NCBI GenBank assembly: GCA_016211105.1
Contig: JACQSX010000018.1
Span: 18,750 to 82,749, forward strand
DNA length: 64,000 nt
Reading direction: 5' to 3'
Origin: Acidobacteriota bacterium
GTDB lineage: Bacteria; Acidobacteriota; UBA6911; JACQSX01
In this document: piece after piece, positions 17,979-27,200 of the stretch
How the letters are laid out: each line of letters starts with the position of its first letter
Position numbering within the stretch: position 1 is the stretch's first letter
Made by a program: the position numbers and the translations under genes
The notes under the pieces: generated by a model
Database searches by the model: none
What the model saw: only the letters and a program-made list of their open reading frames with translations
Told to the model about the DNA's origin: nothing

Positions 17979-19715
17979 GTGAAGTTCGGCGTGCTGGTGC
18001 TTGACTACGACGGAACAACGGCGGAGAGCGGGACTCTTCATCCCGAGGTGCGTGCCGCAATCGCAGAGGCGCGCTCCCGAGGTGTCGCCGTAATTTTGGC
18101 CACCGGTCGCATCCTGAGCGAATTGCGGCGCGAGGTGGGCGATCTACGATTTCTAGATGCCATCGTAGCCGAAAACGGCGCCGTGCTCGCATTTCCCGAA
18201 AGCGGCCGATCGACATTGCTCGGCCAGGCGCCCTCTGCTGTTTTCCTTCAGGAATTGAGGCGCCGCGGAATCGACGCCCGGGCCGGCGAGTGCGTAGTGG
18301 AAGCTGAGGCCACGCTGGCGTCCCGTATCCTCCCCGTAATTCGCGAACTGGAGTTGCCGTTGACCATTATGTTTAATCGTGAGCGTCTGATGGTGCTCCC
18401 ACAATCGATAAGTAAAGCCACAGGCCTGCGAGAAGCGCTCACAGCTCTCAGGCTCTCCGTTCACAACGCGATCGCCATTGGGGACGCGGAGAACGACCAT
18501 GATTTGCTGAACGTCTGTGAGATCGGTGTCGCCGTCACCTGGGGAAGCCCAACACTCCAGTCGGTCGCCGACGAGGTGCTTGAAGGTATGGGGCCCGCCG
18601 CGGTCGCGGCGTATATCCGGCAGATGGTCGCCCAACGTTGCTTACCACCGGAGCGAACCGGGCGGCGTCACTTGATTTTAGGTTCCACGGAGAGCGGGCA
18701 GACCCTGCAAATTGCCCTTCGTGGTCGCAACGTGCTTGTTGCCGGAGACCCGAAATCCGGAAAATCCTGGGTTGCAGGTCTACTTTGTGAACAACTGATC
18801 CTTCAGCGGTACTGCGTATGTGTAATCGATCCCGAGGGCGACTATGGAGCTCTCGAGTCGTTGCCGGGAGTGATGACTTTCGGCAGGGAAGACCCGCCGC
18901 CTAAACTCCGCGACCTCACGCGCGCTCTACGCTATCCAGATGCAAGTATCGTGATTGATCTTTCAAAAATGGCGCACGACAAAAAACGCGCCTACGTAAA
19001 CTCACTACTGCGGATGTTGGTCCCACTGAGACGCCAAATGGGGCTGCCCCACCGGATCCTGGTGGACGAGGCACACTACTTTCTACATGAACCTGACGTG
19101 AAAGAGTTGCTCGACCTCGAGCTGGCCGCATACACCCTGGTCACCTATCGGGTTTCCAACTTGCATCCAGACGTGTTGAAGGCCAGCGAAGCGATCATTG
19201 TGACGCGGGAGACCGATCCAGCCGAGGTCCGAGCGTTGCTGGAGCTGTGCGGAATCCGCGGAAACGGAAGTGATCGGGAAAGGATCTTCGAAAGTTTGGC
19301 AATCAACGAAGCCGTGCTTCTTTCCCGCTGCGGAGAGCCTGGGGGGGGGATGCAACGGTTTCAGATCGCGCCCCGGCTGACGCCTCACGTGCGGCACCGC
19401 CACAAGTATCTGGACGTGCCCGTCCCTGAAGGCGAGGCGTTCTTATTCACGCATGACGGCGCAAAGACGGGCGAGTGTGCCAACACATTGAGGGACTTTG
19501 TGGCGGTCTTGGGCTATTCCAACTCAGAAGCCCTTGATGGCCATCTAAGGAATCACGATTTCTCCAAATGGATTGCCGACGTGTTCGGCGACTATCTTTT
19601 GGCGTCCCAGATTCGGGAACTCGAGACCCAATATCAACTCGGCCGGGCGTTCGACATCAACGATTCCATGATCCAGTTGATTCAAGAACGTTACGCCGTG
19701 GCCGATGAACCATGA
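17979..19715 (+). CDS. Cof-type HAD phosphatase fused to a HerA/FtsK-like ATPase
   Basis: 578 residues, GTG start. Residues 1-225 are a HAD phosphatase of the Cof/sugar-phosphatase type: LDYDGT (Asp9, Asp11), LATGR, GDAENDHDLL. Residues about 230-460 are a P-loop ATPase: Walker A GDPKSGKSW near 256, DPEGDY, Walker B RILVDEAHYF near 360, and a later sensor segment VTRETDP. The C-terminal 100 residues hold LDGHLRNHDFSKWIADVFGD, a small helical module I do not assign. The phosphatase-motor combination has no obvious established role. Confidence 0.78.
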   Translation: MKFGVLVLDYDGTTAESGTLHPEVRAAIAEARSRGVAVILATGRILSELRREVGDLRFLDAIVAENGAVLAFPESGRSTLLGQAPSAVFLQELRRRGIDARAGECVVEAEATLASRILPVIRELELPLTIMFNRERLMVLPQSISKATGLREALTALRLSVHNAIAIGDAENDHDLLNVCEIGVAVTWGSPTLQSVADEVLEGMGPAAVAAYIRQMVAQRCLPPERTGRRHLILGSTESGQTLQIALRGRNVLVAGDPKSGKSWVAGLLCEQLILQRYCVCVIDPEGDYGALESLPGVMTFGREDPPPKLRDLTRALRYPDASIVIDLSKMAHDKKRAYVNSLLRMLVPLRRQMGLPHRILVDEAHYFLHEPDVKELLDLELAAYTLVTYRVSNLHPDVLKASEAIIVTRETDPAEVRALLELCGIRGNGSDRERIFESLAINEAVLLSRCGEPGGGMQRFQIAPRLTPHVRHRHKYLDVPVPEGEAFLFTHDGAKTGECANTLRDFVAVLGYSNSEALDGHLRNHDFSKWIADVFGDYLLASQIRELETQYQLGRAFDINDSMIQLIQERYAVADEP

Positions 19716-19749
19716 CTCTCGCCTCCTTGAAGAGGCCGCAATCGAGGTC

Positions 19750-19764
19750 TGGCATGAATCTTGC
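19750..19764 (+). promoter_or_regulatory. Sigma-54 promoter of the eight-cysteine protein gene
   Basis: TGGCAT-GAATC-TTGC, one mismatch, correct spacing, predicted start near 19776 and start codon at 19807. Confidence 0.7.
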
Positions 19765-19806
19765 CTCTTGAACGTAAGAAGGGTGAACCCCGAGAGGTAA
19801 CTGAAT

Positions 19807-20166
19807 ATGCTTAGCATGCAAGAACTCAAAGAATTAGAGCAGAAAGTAAAAGACGTGATTTGTCCTGTTTGCACCGAGCGCCGACCTGACGGTACCTGCG
19901 AGCTCACAGAACAGGAATGTCCAATCTCGGTTCATCTGCCGCGCCTGGTGCAAATTGTCAGTTCCGTGCACAGCAATCGGATGGAAGACTATGTCCAAAA
20001 GGTGCGCGACGATGTTTGCAGCATTTGCCGCACCACTCTCTCTCCACGCGGTCAATGCAATTGGAGAGCAGAAGGACACTGCGCATTGGACGCCTACCTC
20101 CTTCCCATCGTAGAAGTGATCGATGACTTTCTTGTCGGGAAAGCTAGTATCCCGTCTCCGAAATAG
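19807..20166 (+). CDS. Duplicated eight-cysteine small protein, unknown family
   Basis: 119 residues made of two similar units of about 50 residues. Unit 1 has Cys19, Cys22, Cys31, Cys38 (VICPVC, GTCEL, QECPI). Unit 2 has Cys71, Cys74, Cys84, Cys92 (VCSIC, GQCNW, GHCAL). Each unit ends in a helical segment (LPRLVQIVSSV; LLPIVEVIDDF). Four cysteines per unit suggest one zinc ion or FeS cluster each. I do not recognise the family. It sits convergent to the Rrf2 regulator and Nxr-type operon and has its own sigma-54 promoter, which hints at a redox or metal-sensing role. Confidence 0.7.
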   Translation: MLSMQELKELEQKVKDVICPVCTERRPDGTCELTEQECPISVHLPRLVQIVSSVHSNRMEDYVQKVRDDVCSICRTTLSPRGQCNWRAEGHCALDAYLLPIVEVIDDFLVGKASIPSPK

Positions 20167-20241
20167 CATAGCAATCGTTGCGGCGGGACACTAGAGCACG
20201 ATTGGATCAGGGTGAAATGCCACATGTCGGATGACGAGCTT

Positions 20242-20706
20242 TCAGCGGCGCTGACCCTGGCGCACACGGTTCTCATCCGGGTTCTGCCACCAGGTAGGTC
20301 TCTTAGCTGATTTTTTGTCCACGAGATCGGCAATCGTATGGCTGCGTAAATACCTCTCCACGTCGTACCGCACGACCTTCCAGTCCTGGTGCATCGGGCA
20401 AGGCATACTGGCAGAGCATTCCTGCAAGCCGTAAAGGCACCTGCTAAATACGTCGTTACCATCGATTACAGCCAGCACGTCGATCAGGCGTATTCTGCCG
20501 GCGGGTCTCGCAAGCAAAAATCCTCCACCCGCTCCTTTAACCGACTTGACGAAACCTTCTCGGTTAAGCCCCTGGAGGATTTTGGCCATAAAGTGGTAGG
20601 GCACCTTCTGACGCTGACTGATTTCGCGCACGTCACACACTTGGCGTGCATCAGCCAAATGAGTCAGAGAACGAATCGCGTATTGGCACTTCTTCGAAAA
20701 GATCAC
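20242..20706 (-). CDS. Rrf2-family transcriptional regulator (FeS/NO-sensor type)
   Basis: 154 residues. An N-terminal winged helix (MIFSKKCQYAIRSLTHLA, VPYHFMAKILQGLNREGFV, SVKGAGGGFLLA) is followed by three cysteines, Cys90, Cys97 and Cys103, in the spacing that ligates an FeS cluster in IscR/NsrR proteins. Such regulators sense NO or FeS status. It is the last gene of the leftward Nxr-type cluster, 6 bases after the HExxH gene, so it may regulate that operon or respond to nitrogen oxides made by it. The C-terminal 45 residues are longer than usual. Confidence 0.88.
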   Translation of the reverse strand: MIFSKKCQYAIRSLTHLADARQVCDVREISQRQKVPYHFMAKILQGLNREGFVKSVKGAGGGFLLARPAGRIRLIDVLAVIDGNDVFSRCLYGLQECSASMPCPMHQDWKVVRYDVERYLRSHTIADLVDKKSAKRPTWWQNPDENRVRQGQRR

Positions 20707-20712
20707 ACCGTT

Positions 20713-21693
20713 CTAAATTCTCGGCAAAGCCGCTTCCGCCGCTCGTGACAGCTCCCGAGCGCGATACAGATCTGCACACTGGCAGCAAAGCCCATGCTCC
20801 GGCCGCCAGTTGGGAAAGTCCGCCGCAATCTCCTCAAGCGCACTCTCCGGAAGCTCATCAGAGTCATAAAGAAGACGGACGGACGGGAAACGACACAGCG
20901 GGCATGGGCTGGTCCTCGCTTTCCCGCTGCCCGACGGAGTGCCCTTCACGTCCGAATTTAAAGCCCGCGCCACCAAGGCCTCGTGAGTCTGAGACGAGGA
21001 GTCAAAGACTTGCCGGAATTTTTCTTCCGCCTCCTCGCCGCAGAGCGAAAAAGTCTCCATAAACTCCTCCAGACGTTTCTCCCGGATTCCTCCTTCCACC
21101 CAATCGTGGCGGGATAGGCGACCATCAATCCACATATCCCACAACACCCGGTAGCGCTCGCGTATGAGGTTGTCGTAGGCGGAACCCGCCTCGGATTTTG
21201 GCAACATCGCCTGGTATCCAAATTGAGGATCCAGCATGTCGGCAATGTGCATTAATTCGTGGCGGAGGAGAGCCTGCAAACTGCAAGCGTTTAATAAAGT
21301 CTGAGGGCGAAGCTTGATCACAATGACTCGATCTGCCTCGCGACCCTCCAACGAAGTGTTCCCAGGCACATAAAGATCGGCGCTCTCTTCCTGAGCGGAT
21401 CGCGCCGGAACGATGCAACACAAACGGATTTGTCCGGCCAGCAAAGTCTGTTCTTCAAGCGCGGCGACGACGGGATACCCCAGCCCCAGAAGGGAAAACC
21501 AGGTGGCGTGAAATTCGCGGAATCGCCTTTCCCGCTCCTCACCGTCCGGCAAATCGTAGATCCGGTTGCGAGCCGCGCGAAATCTCGCCTCGTCCGCGTG
21601 ATCTGCAATACACAAGAGAACTGCCTCTTCCACCAGTACGGCGTCGTATTCGATACGAAAAGAGTGAGCCACGTCTTCACACCTGGGCGTCAT
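20713..21693 (-). CDS. Unknown protein with HExxH motif and C-terminal zinc ribbon
   Basis: 326 residues. HELMH at 145-149 within ALLRHELMHIADMLD is a zincin-type metalloprotease motif. The C-terminus has CPLC (264-267) and CCQC (303-306), a likely zinc ribbon. No signal peptide, so cytoplasmic. ATG 21693 overlaps the TGA of the TorD-like gene (ATGA), showing translational coupling. Placement after a TorD chaperone in a Tat/molybdoenzyme operon suggests a maturation or quality-control role. That is inference, and no family is recognised. Confidence 0.7.
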   Translation of the reverse strand: MTPRCEDVAHSFRIEYDAVLVEEAVLLCIADHADEARFRAARNRIYDLPDGEERERRFREFHATWFSLLGLGYPVVAALEEQTLLAGQIRLCCIVPARSAQEESADLYVPGNTSLEGREADRVIVIKLRPQTLLNACSLQALLRHELMHIADMLDPQFGYQAMLPKSEAGSAYDNLIRERYRVLWDMWIDGRLSRHDWVEGGIREKRLEEFMETFSLCGEEAEEKFRQVFDSSSQTHEALVARALNSDVKGTPSGSGKARTSPCPLCRFPSVRLLYDSDELPESALEEIAADFPNWRPEHGLCCQCADLYRARELSRAAEAALPRI

Positions 21694-22514
21694 TGTGGCG
21701 TTTGCAGTTGCACCAGTTCTGATTGGGCGCCGCAGGCCATCGGAACGCCGTCTTCCTCGGCAGGTCGGAGCTGAAGCAAGGGAGGGCCCGCTTCGATTCC
21801 CAGCCGCCGGCACTCAAAGGTGACAAAACCATACAGCAACTCTCCAAGCTTTCCGAAGAATCCCTCATCTTGTTTCTGGAGCAGGCGCGCAAAAGCCATC
21901 CCGAAACGGCCCACATGATCCTTCAAGAAAAGCCGAATTGCCTTACGCGTCTCCTCCAGCATGGCCGCGTCGCCAGCCGCCAACGCGAAGGCCTCCTTAC
22001 GCGAAAGGAAGTCCAGGAACTCCAGCTCGCAACTCACGTGATCGGACCGTTCATGTTCCGTTTTGCGAGTCGTCAGTCCGAACGCCTGATAAAAGCCTTC
22101 GATTTTGGCCAGTTGTCTAGGTTGTTGAAAAAGACCTTCGTGCCCATATTCGGCTTCATAAGGGCACACCACACCACGCGCCGTGTGACCAAACAGACGC
22201 CCGTGAGCGGAGAGCAGTCGATCGAGGCTGACTGACCGGAAGGACTTGATCCAATCGGTGACCCGGGCCGAAAGATCGATCGGATCGCTGTCCGGCGCCG
22301 CGATCTCCCTCCCCTCCGGCAGGTCGCATGAGCTGAGGAGTTGGGCTGCTTGCTGCAGCGCCCGCCTCACCCTTTTTGATCGGACTTCGTTAAAGATTTG
22401 CAGTGTAGGGGTGTGCAAGGCAAGCGACAAAGTGCCGTAAAACACGCTGCGGCACAGCGCTTGGTCGCACGGCTGCGGTGTATCCCATTGTGTTTTTGTC
22501 TTAGATCTCCCCAT
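21690..22514 (-). CDS. TorD-family molybdoenzyme chaperone
   Basis: 274 residues, mostly helical. RLFGHTARGVVCPYEAEYG is the TorD/DmsD-type conserved region. FYQAFGLTT, SDHVSCELEFLDFLSRKE and FLKDHVGRFGMAFARLL complete the pattern (ExxFL and a late DH). These cytoplasmic chaperones bind the Tat signal of molybdoenzyme catalytic subunits until cofactor insertion. The client is presumably the alpha subunit encoded at 24261. It lies 120 bases after the beta-subunit gene and overlaps the following gene by four bases. Confidence 0.88.
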   Translation of the reverse strand: MGRSKTKTQWDTPQPCDQALCRSVFYGTLSLALHTPTLQIFNEVRSKRVRRALQQAAQLLSSCDLPEGREIAAPDSDPIDLSARVTDWIKSFRSVSLDRLLSAHGRLFGHTARGVVCPYEAEYGHEGLFQQPRQLAKIEGFYQAFGLTTRKTEHERSDHVSCELEFLDFLSRKEAFALAAGDAAMLEETRKAIRLFLKDHVGRFGMAFARLLQKQDEGFFGKLGELLYGFVTFECRRLGIEAGPPLLQLRPAEEDGVPMACGAQSELVQLQTPQ

Positions 22515-22634
22515 GTCTCACCATCATTACGGCTATTCCCCGGTGCGCTCCCCAGGATGCGCAGATTCGATGCGACCAAAAACGCGGTAGATCATCACCG
22601 TTCCTTTACGTCGCAGCTCGCTTCCGGCAAAAAT

Positions 22635-23903
22635 CTAAATTGAATTCTGATGCTTCGCCGGACGAACATGTAAAGGTTCTTCAACCGTAGTCCGGAACAG
22701 CTCTTTGCCGTTTTTCCCAAAGGCAATCACCGTGTCGTTGTAAATGCGGACCGGTCTGCCACGGTAGGTACCTTCGTAGACCAGCGGCCCTTCCTTAATT
22801 TCATAACGGAAAATGATCCGGTTGGAACGTCGGAACAATTGCAGCACGGCCAAAAGTTCTCGATCCGGATTGTTGTATCGCTCTATCGCGCGGTCGACGC
22901 CCGGACCAAACATCTGTCTCAGGTACTCTCTGGGAACCCATCGAGGCGGAATGTAATAGCCGTTTGGAGAAGTCCCAAACTGCGGATAAAGGGGAAGGGC
23001 CACCTTGGCGACGTGGACTAAGTAATACAGAGGGTGTTGGCGGTCCTCAGCCCAGGTGCCATCGGAATTTAACCGCACAAGACCCTGCATGCGGATTTGT
23101 CCGATGCAAGCCGCCATGCAACGCGTCTCCATCGGTTGGCCTTCGCTTTCCGGGTCTGTCCCTTCCACACGAGGATAGCAGGCAACGCACTTTTCTGAGA
23201 CGCGCGTGTTGCCGCGATACATGGTTTTCTTGTACGGGCAGGCCTCCACACATTTTCTGTAGCCGCGGCACTCGCTCTGATCCAAAAGAACAATACCGTC
23301 TTCCGGGCGCTTGTAAATCGCTTTCCGCGGGCAGGCGCCGAGGCAGGCAGGATAGGTGCAATGATTGCAGATGCGCGCCAGATAAAAAAACCACGTGTTA
23401 TGCACCGGTAACTGCTCGCCTGTCTCATGCAGTTTGTCGCGAATTCCCCGCTTTCCTACCGGATTATCTTCATAGATATTAGGAGAATTCCACTCCTCAT
23501 CAGAGGGAAGGTATCCCAAAACACGGGCACTTTGAGGCTGCAACGTTTTTTCCCCAGCCTCGAAGATCGTCTGTCCCGAAAATTGTCCGTAAGGAGACTT
23601 GCCATTATCGGAGACCGAACCTGTCCACCGCTGGCCGTCCGGATTTGTCTGGTTGAGCAAATCCAAAATCTTTACATCCCAAAATTGAGGATATCCACCG
23701 TAAGGCTTTGTTTCGACGTTGGCCCACCACATATGCTCCTGCCCCTTGCTGAAGGTCCAGGTAGACTTGCAGGCCATGGTACAACTTTGGCAGGCAATGC
23801 AGCGATTGATGTTGAAAACAAACGCAAATTGGCGCTCCGGGTATTTGCCATCATAGGGATAGCTCATTTCGCGTCCCAGTTGCCAGTTATAGACTCGACT
23901 CAT
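22635..23903 (-). CDS. nxrB: Nitrite oxidoreductase/nitrate reductase-type beta subunit (FeS)
   Basis: 422 residues, similar along its length to the NxrB/NarH group, with FVFNINRCIACQSCTMAC near the start. Four cluster motifs are visible: Cys35/38/41/45; Cys179/182/187/191; Cys212-x5-Cys218-x3-Cys222 with CRGYRKC, where Tyr replaces a Cys as in the 3Fe-4S site of NarH; and Cys239/242/262/266. It carries electrons from the alpha subunit to the haem gamma subunit. NWQLGREMSYPYDGKYP at the start is typical of the Nitrospira/anammox-type Nxr branch. The start overlaps the stop of the 117-residue gene (ATGA). Confidence 0.9.
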   Translation of the reverse strand: MSRVYNWQLGREMSYPYDGKYPERQFAFVFNINRCIACQSCTMACKSTWTFSKGQEHMWWANVETKPYGGYPQFWDVKILDLLNQTNPDGQRWTGSVSDNGKSPYGQFSGQTIFEAGEKTLQPQSARVLGYLPSDEEWNSPNIYEDNPVGKRGIRDKLHETGEQLPVHNTWFFYLARICNHCTYPACLGACPRKAIYKRPEDGIVLLDQSECRGYRKCVEACPYKKTMYRGNTRVSEKCVACYPRVEGTDPESEGQPMETRCMAACIGQIRMQGLVRLNSDGTWAEDRQHPLYYLVHVAKVALPLYPQFGTSPNGYYIPPRWVPREYLRQMFGPGVDRAIERYNNPDRELLAVLQLFRRSNRIIFRYEIKEGPLVYEGTYRGRPVRIYNDTVIAFGKNGKELFRTTVEEPLHVRPAKHQNSI

Positions 23904-24253
23904 GGTCCATCCTCGTGTTGTTGGTGGTGTGGTTCTAACGGCCGCAGAGAATCTAACGACACATCAAATCTTTCCGGAGAATCGTGAATGACAAAGCGAA
24001 AGTTATCCCATACCTGCAGAGTTTCTTTGATAATGGAGCTGATTTTTTCTTCACCCAGCCTTTGCAGGGCGCGGTACGCTCCCGCGTAAAAAGATTGACG
24101 GAAGAGAGACAGCAGGCGTTGCTGCGAAAAGCCCAGACGGGCAAACTCTTCCGCAAACGCATAGGCCATCTCCAGATCGGAGTCCTCTTCGGCCGGCACT
24201 TCGACTCCCACGAGCAGCGTAGGATCGGTGGGATCGGGATCAGCGTAAGGCAT
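23900..24253 (-). CDS. Unknown 117-residue protein between alpha and beta genes
   Basis: Acidic N-terminus, then a predicted helical stretch (LEMAYAFAEEFARLGFSQQRLLSLFRQSFYAGAYRAL shown here as residues about 27-63), then IISSIIKE-like and WDNFR segments, ending in a His-rich tail (EPHHQQHEDGP). No cysteines, signal peptide or membrane helix. It is 7 bases after the alpha gene and overlaps the beta gene by four bases, so it is made in step with both. An assembly or redox-partner role is possible; I do not recognise the family. Confidence 0.72.
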   Translation of the reverse strand: MPYADPDPTDPTLLVGVEVPAEEDSDLEMAYAFAEEFARLGFSQQRLLSLFRQSFYAGAYRALQRLGEEKISSIIKETLQVWDNFRFVIHDSPERFDVSLDSLRPLEPHHQQHEDGP

Positions 24254-24260
24254 ATGCTCT

Positions 24261-27200
24261 TCACCTCCTCGTCTTGGTCAATTCCCCTGCAAGATAGAGC
24301 TTCATCGTTTCATTCTCATTGTCCGGGGTGAGACCGGTGGTGGCCGGTTTCCATATACCCTTTCCACCCAGACCTCCATCCTCTGCTTTCGTGATCCTAA
24401 CCAGAGTTTCTTTGGGGACGGTATTGATCGCATGATTGTCGGCTTCACCGCCGAAGATAAATGTCATGGAAACCTTTGCCTTGTGAAACAGTGTGTCGGT
24501 CTGGTGCATGGGCATGTGCCAGTTGCGCGTAATCGACTGCTGCGAGCCATAGCGCAAGTTCGCCTGATAGCCCGTGTTTTCCGAAAGCGCTCGCCCATCA
24601 GGACGCGTTTCATGGGCTTTGACACTTTTTTCAGTGGCGATAAACGGCGCGTGCTTCATCATCACGATGTTGTACGGGTAGGCATGGTTGTACTTGACGC
24701 GAAGCATGCAGCGCGACACCTTGTAGAAGGGATCGCTCGGCTTGGCGCCGAGGTAGGGGCGATCAGCCGGGTTCGCGTCCACATAGACGTAGTCGCCATC
24801 ATTGATCCCCAAGTCTCTGGCGGCGGCAGGGTTTATGTGCAACTGATGCTCTCCCACGCTGGGCGCGCGCTTATCGATGCGAAAGGGATCACCGAAGTTG
24901 GAGTCATACAACATGTGCCAATCGACATTGGACCAGGAACTGTGCACGCGGTGCCGTGTCTTGGGCGTGAGGCAATAGAACTGAAAACCTTTTTCCCATA
25001 GAAAATTTTTCGTGTTCTTGACTTCGTGCCACGGCATCTTGATGTTACGGACAGTGCGAGCATCCCAATGCTCTGCATTTCTCGGAATTCCATAGTCGTT
25101 CGGGCGCACGTAGGGATTGCTGCTCACGATGACATTCGGTAGATAGGGGGTCGCTTCCGGACCTTCCCGGTGCACGATGAAATTCTCGCCGTATTCAATC
25201 GCTTCCGGCACATCTGCGTAGGCGTGCAGGCGACCGGTGTCAGTGAAGAATGGCTCGTTGTCATGGACTTGCTCATAAAAGGGGATCCGGGGATAGGTCC
25301 GGAAATTCATCAGCGCTCCTCCCGGAGGTCCATACTTGCCGGCCATGATGTCCTCAAGCTTGTAGCCTGAAGTCGTCGTGGAGGTATCAAGCAATCTCTG
25401 GAGATAAATGCTACGTTTCCCTTCAAGCTCAAACTTGAAGTAATCGCGAAACCGCTTGTCGCCGGTCAGATCGGCAAGACTCGCGGCGATGCCCGCCAGA
25501 ATCGTCAAGTCATCCTTACTATTGAACACCGGAGGAATTCCCCCCTTCCAAATCTGCAGGAAGGGATTGGAGCAACTGCCGGTCACCTCTAGGTCTTCAA
25601 ACTCCAGCCAAGAGTTGGCCGGCAAGGCGATATCCGCGTACTCAATGGATGCGGTCATTTGGATATCAAAGGAGACAATCATCTCCACATTCGGGTTGAC
25701 ATTCTTGATCACTCCGTAGGCCCACTTGGCGTTATTGATCAGGTTGACGTTGGTGAAGATGATTCCCTTGGTGGGAGTTGGCATGTGAGTGTTGCCGGTA
25801 AAATTCTTCCGGCCGACTCGCGGCGTGTCCACAATCAGGGCCAGGTCGCCATGATCCCAGTAGGCGGGTTCCTCGTCCTTGGTGTAGGCGTGAGCGTGCA
25901 CGTCCTTACCGTACGCCTTGGGATCCAGATTGGGTTGGAACGGATCTTCCGCCACCCATCCCTTGAAACCGGGTCCTGTCCAGGGCGATCCTTGAAACAG
26001 GGCTGCCTTGTAATTGCCTGCCCAAGTGTGAGAGCCGGCGCCCGGTTTTCCGACGTTACCCGTCAGCATCAGGGGGAGATAGGAAGCACGGTTCATTTCT
26101 GTCGCATGAAACCAGTGATTAATCCCCTCCCCCTGATGGATAGCAACTGGCTTGATGGTGGCGATGTCTTCGGCCAGTTGCTCAATCAAGTGCCGGGGAG
26201 CCCGCGTGATTTCACACACTGCGTTTAGGTCGTAATCCTTTAAGTGCGTCTGATATAAGCTCCACAGTGTGGCTACTCGCACGGTGTCTCCCTTCGCCAG
26301 ACGAACCTCCCAGGTGCCCTCCAGCGCCGGCTTGAGGGACATCACATCGCCAAGCTGATCTCGGGTGATGGCCCGCGGGACGTTGGCCTGCACATCCCAA
26401 ACGACGAAATCCCCAACCGCCTCGTGCTGCTCCCGCGTCAGGCCCTGGATCTTCATCGAGGGGCCGTCCGGCGAGAGCGGGCTCTTGTAGTTTTCAAAAA
26501 TCTCATGCGCGCGAAGGCGCCGCAAATTGTCGGTTCGAACTAGAAGCGGAAAATCGGTGAATTTCTTAACGAAGTCTTCGTCGTAAGCTTTGCGGTCAAT
26601 GAGGAGCTTGGTTACGCCGAGCCACAGAGCCGCGTCCGTTTGAGGCCGGATGGGGATCCAGTAGTCGGCCTTGGTGGATGGAGGTCCGTACTCAGGCGCG
26701 ATGACGACAATCTTGCCTCCCCGCTCCATGGTCTCAATAAACCAGTGCGAATCGGCCAGCTTGTTCTCCACCAGGTTCTTGCCATCCATAATGATGAGCT
26801 TGGAATAGCGCAGATCATTGAAATCACAATCGGATGCCTGCAGGCCGTGAACCCAGGGATGACCCGGCGCCTGATCGCCGTGCCAGGTGTAGTTGGACCA
26901 GTTGCGACCGCCGAGCGCCTTGTCGGCACTCACTCCTCGGATGCGGGCATCCAGCAGGGCCAAGGAATTGTTGAGCCGATACATGCCGTACTTTCCCAGT
27001 ACTCCCAGCAATCCCATCCCGCCGCGCGTCTTGATACAGCGAGTGCCGGCGCCGCCCATGGCATCGATCATTTCCGGCTGGTAGCCCTGGGCCAAGAGTC
27101 GCTTCTTACCCTCTTCGCCACTGTATCGGGCGGCAATGGCGTGGAGCGCTTTGGCAATGTTTTTAAAGGCGTCTTCCCATGTGATCTGAACGAACTCGTC

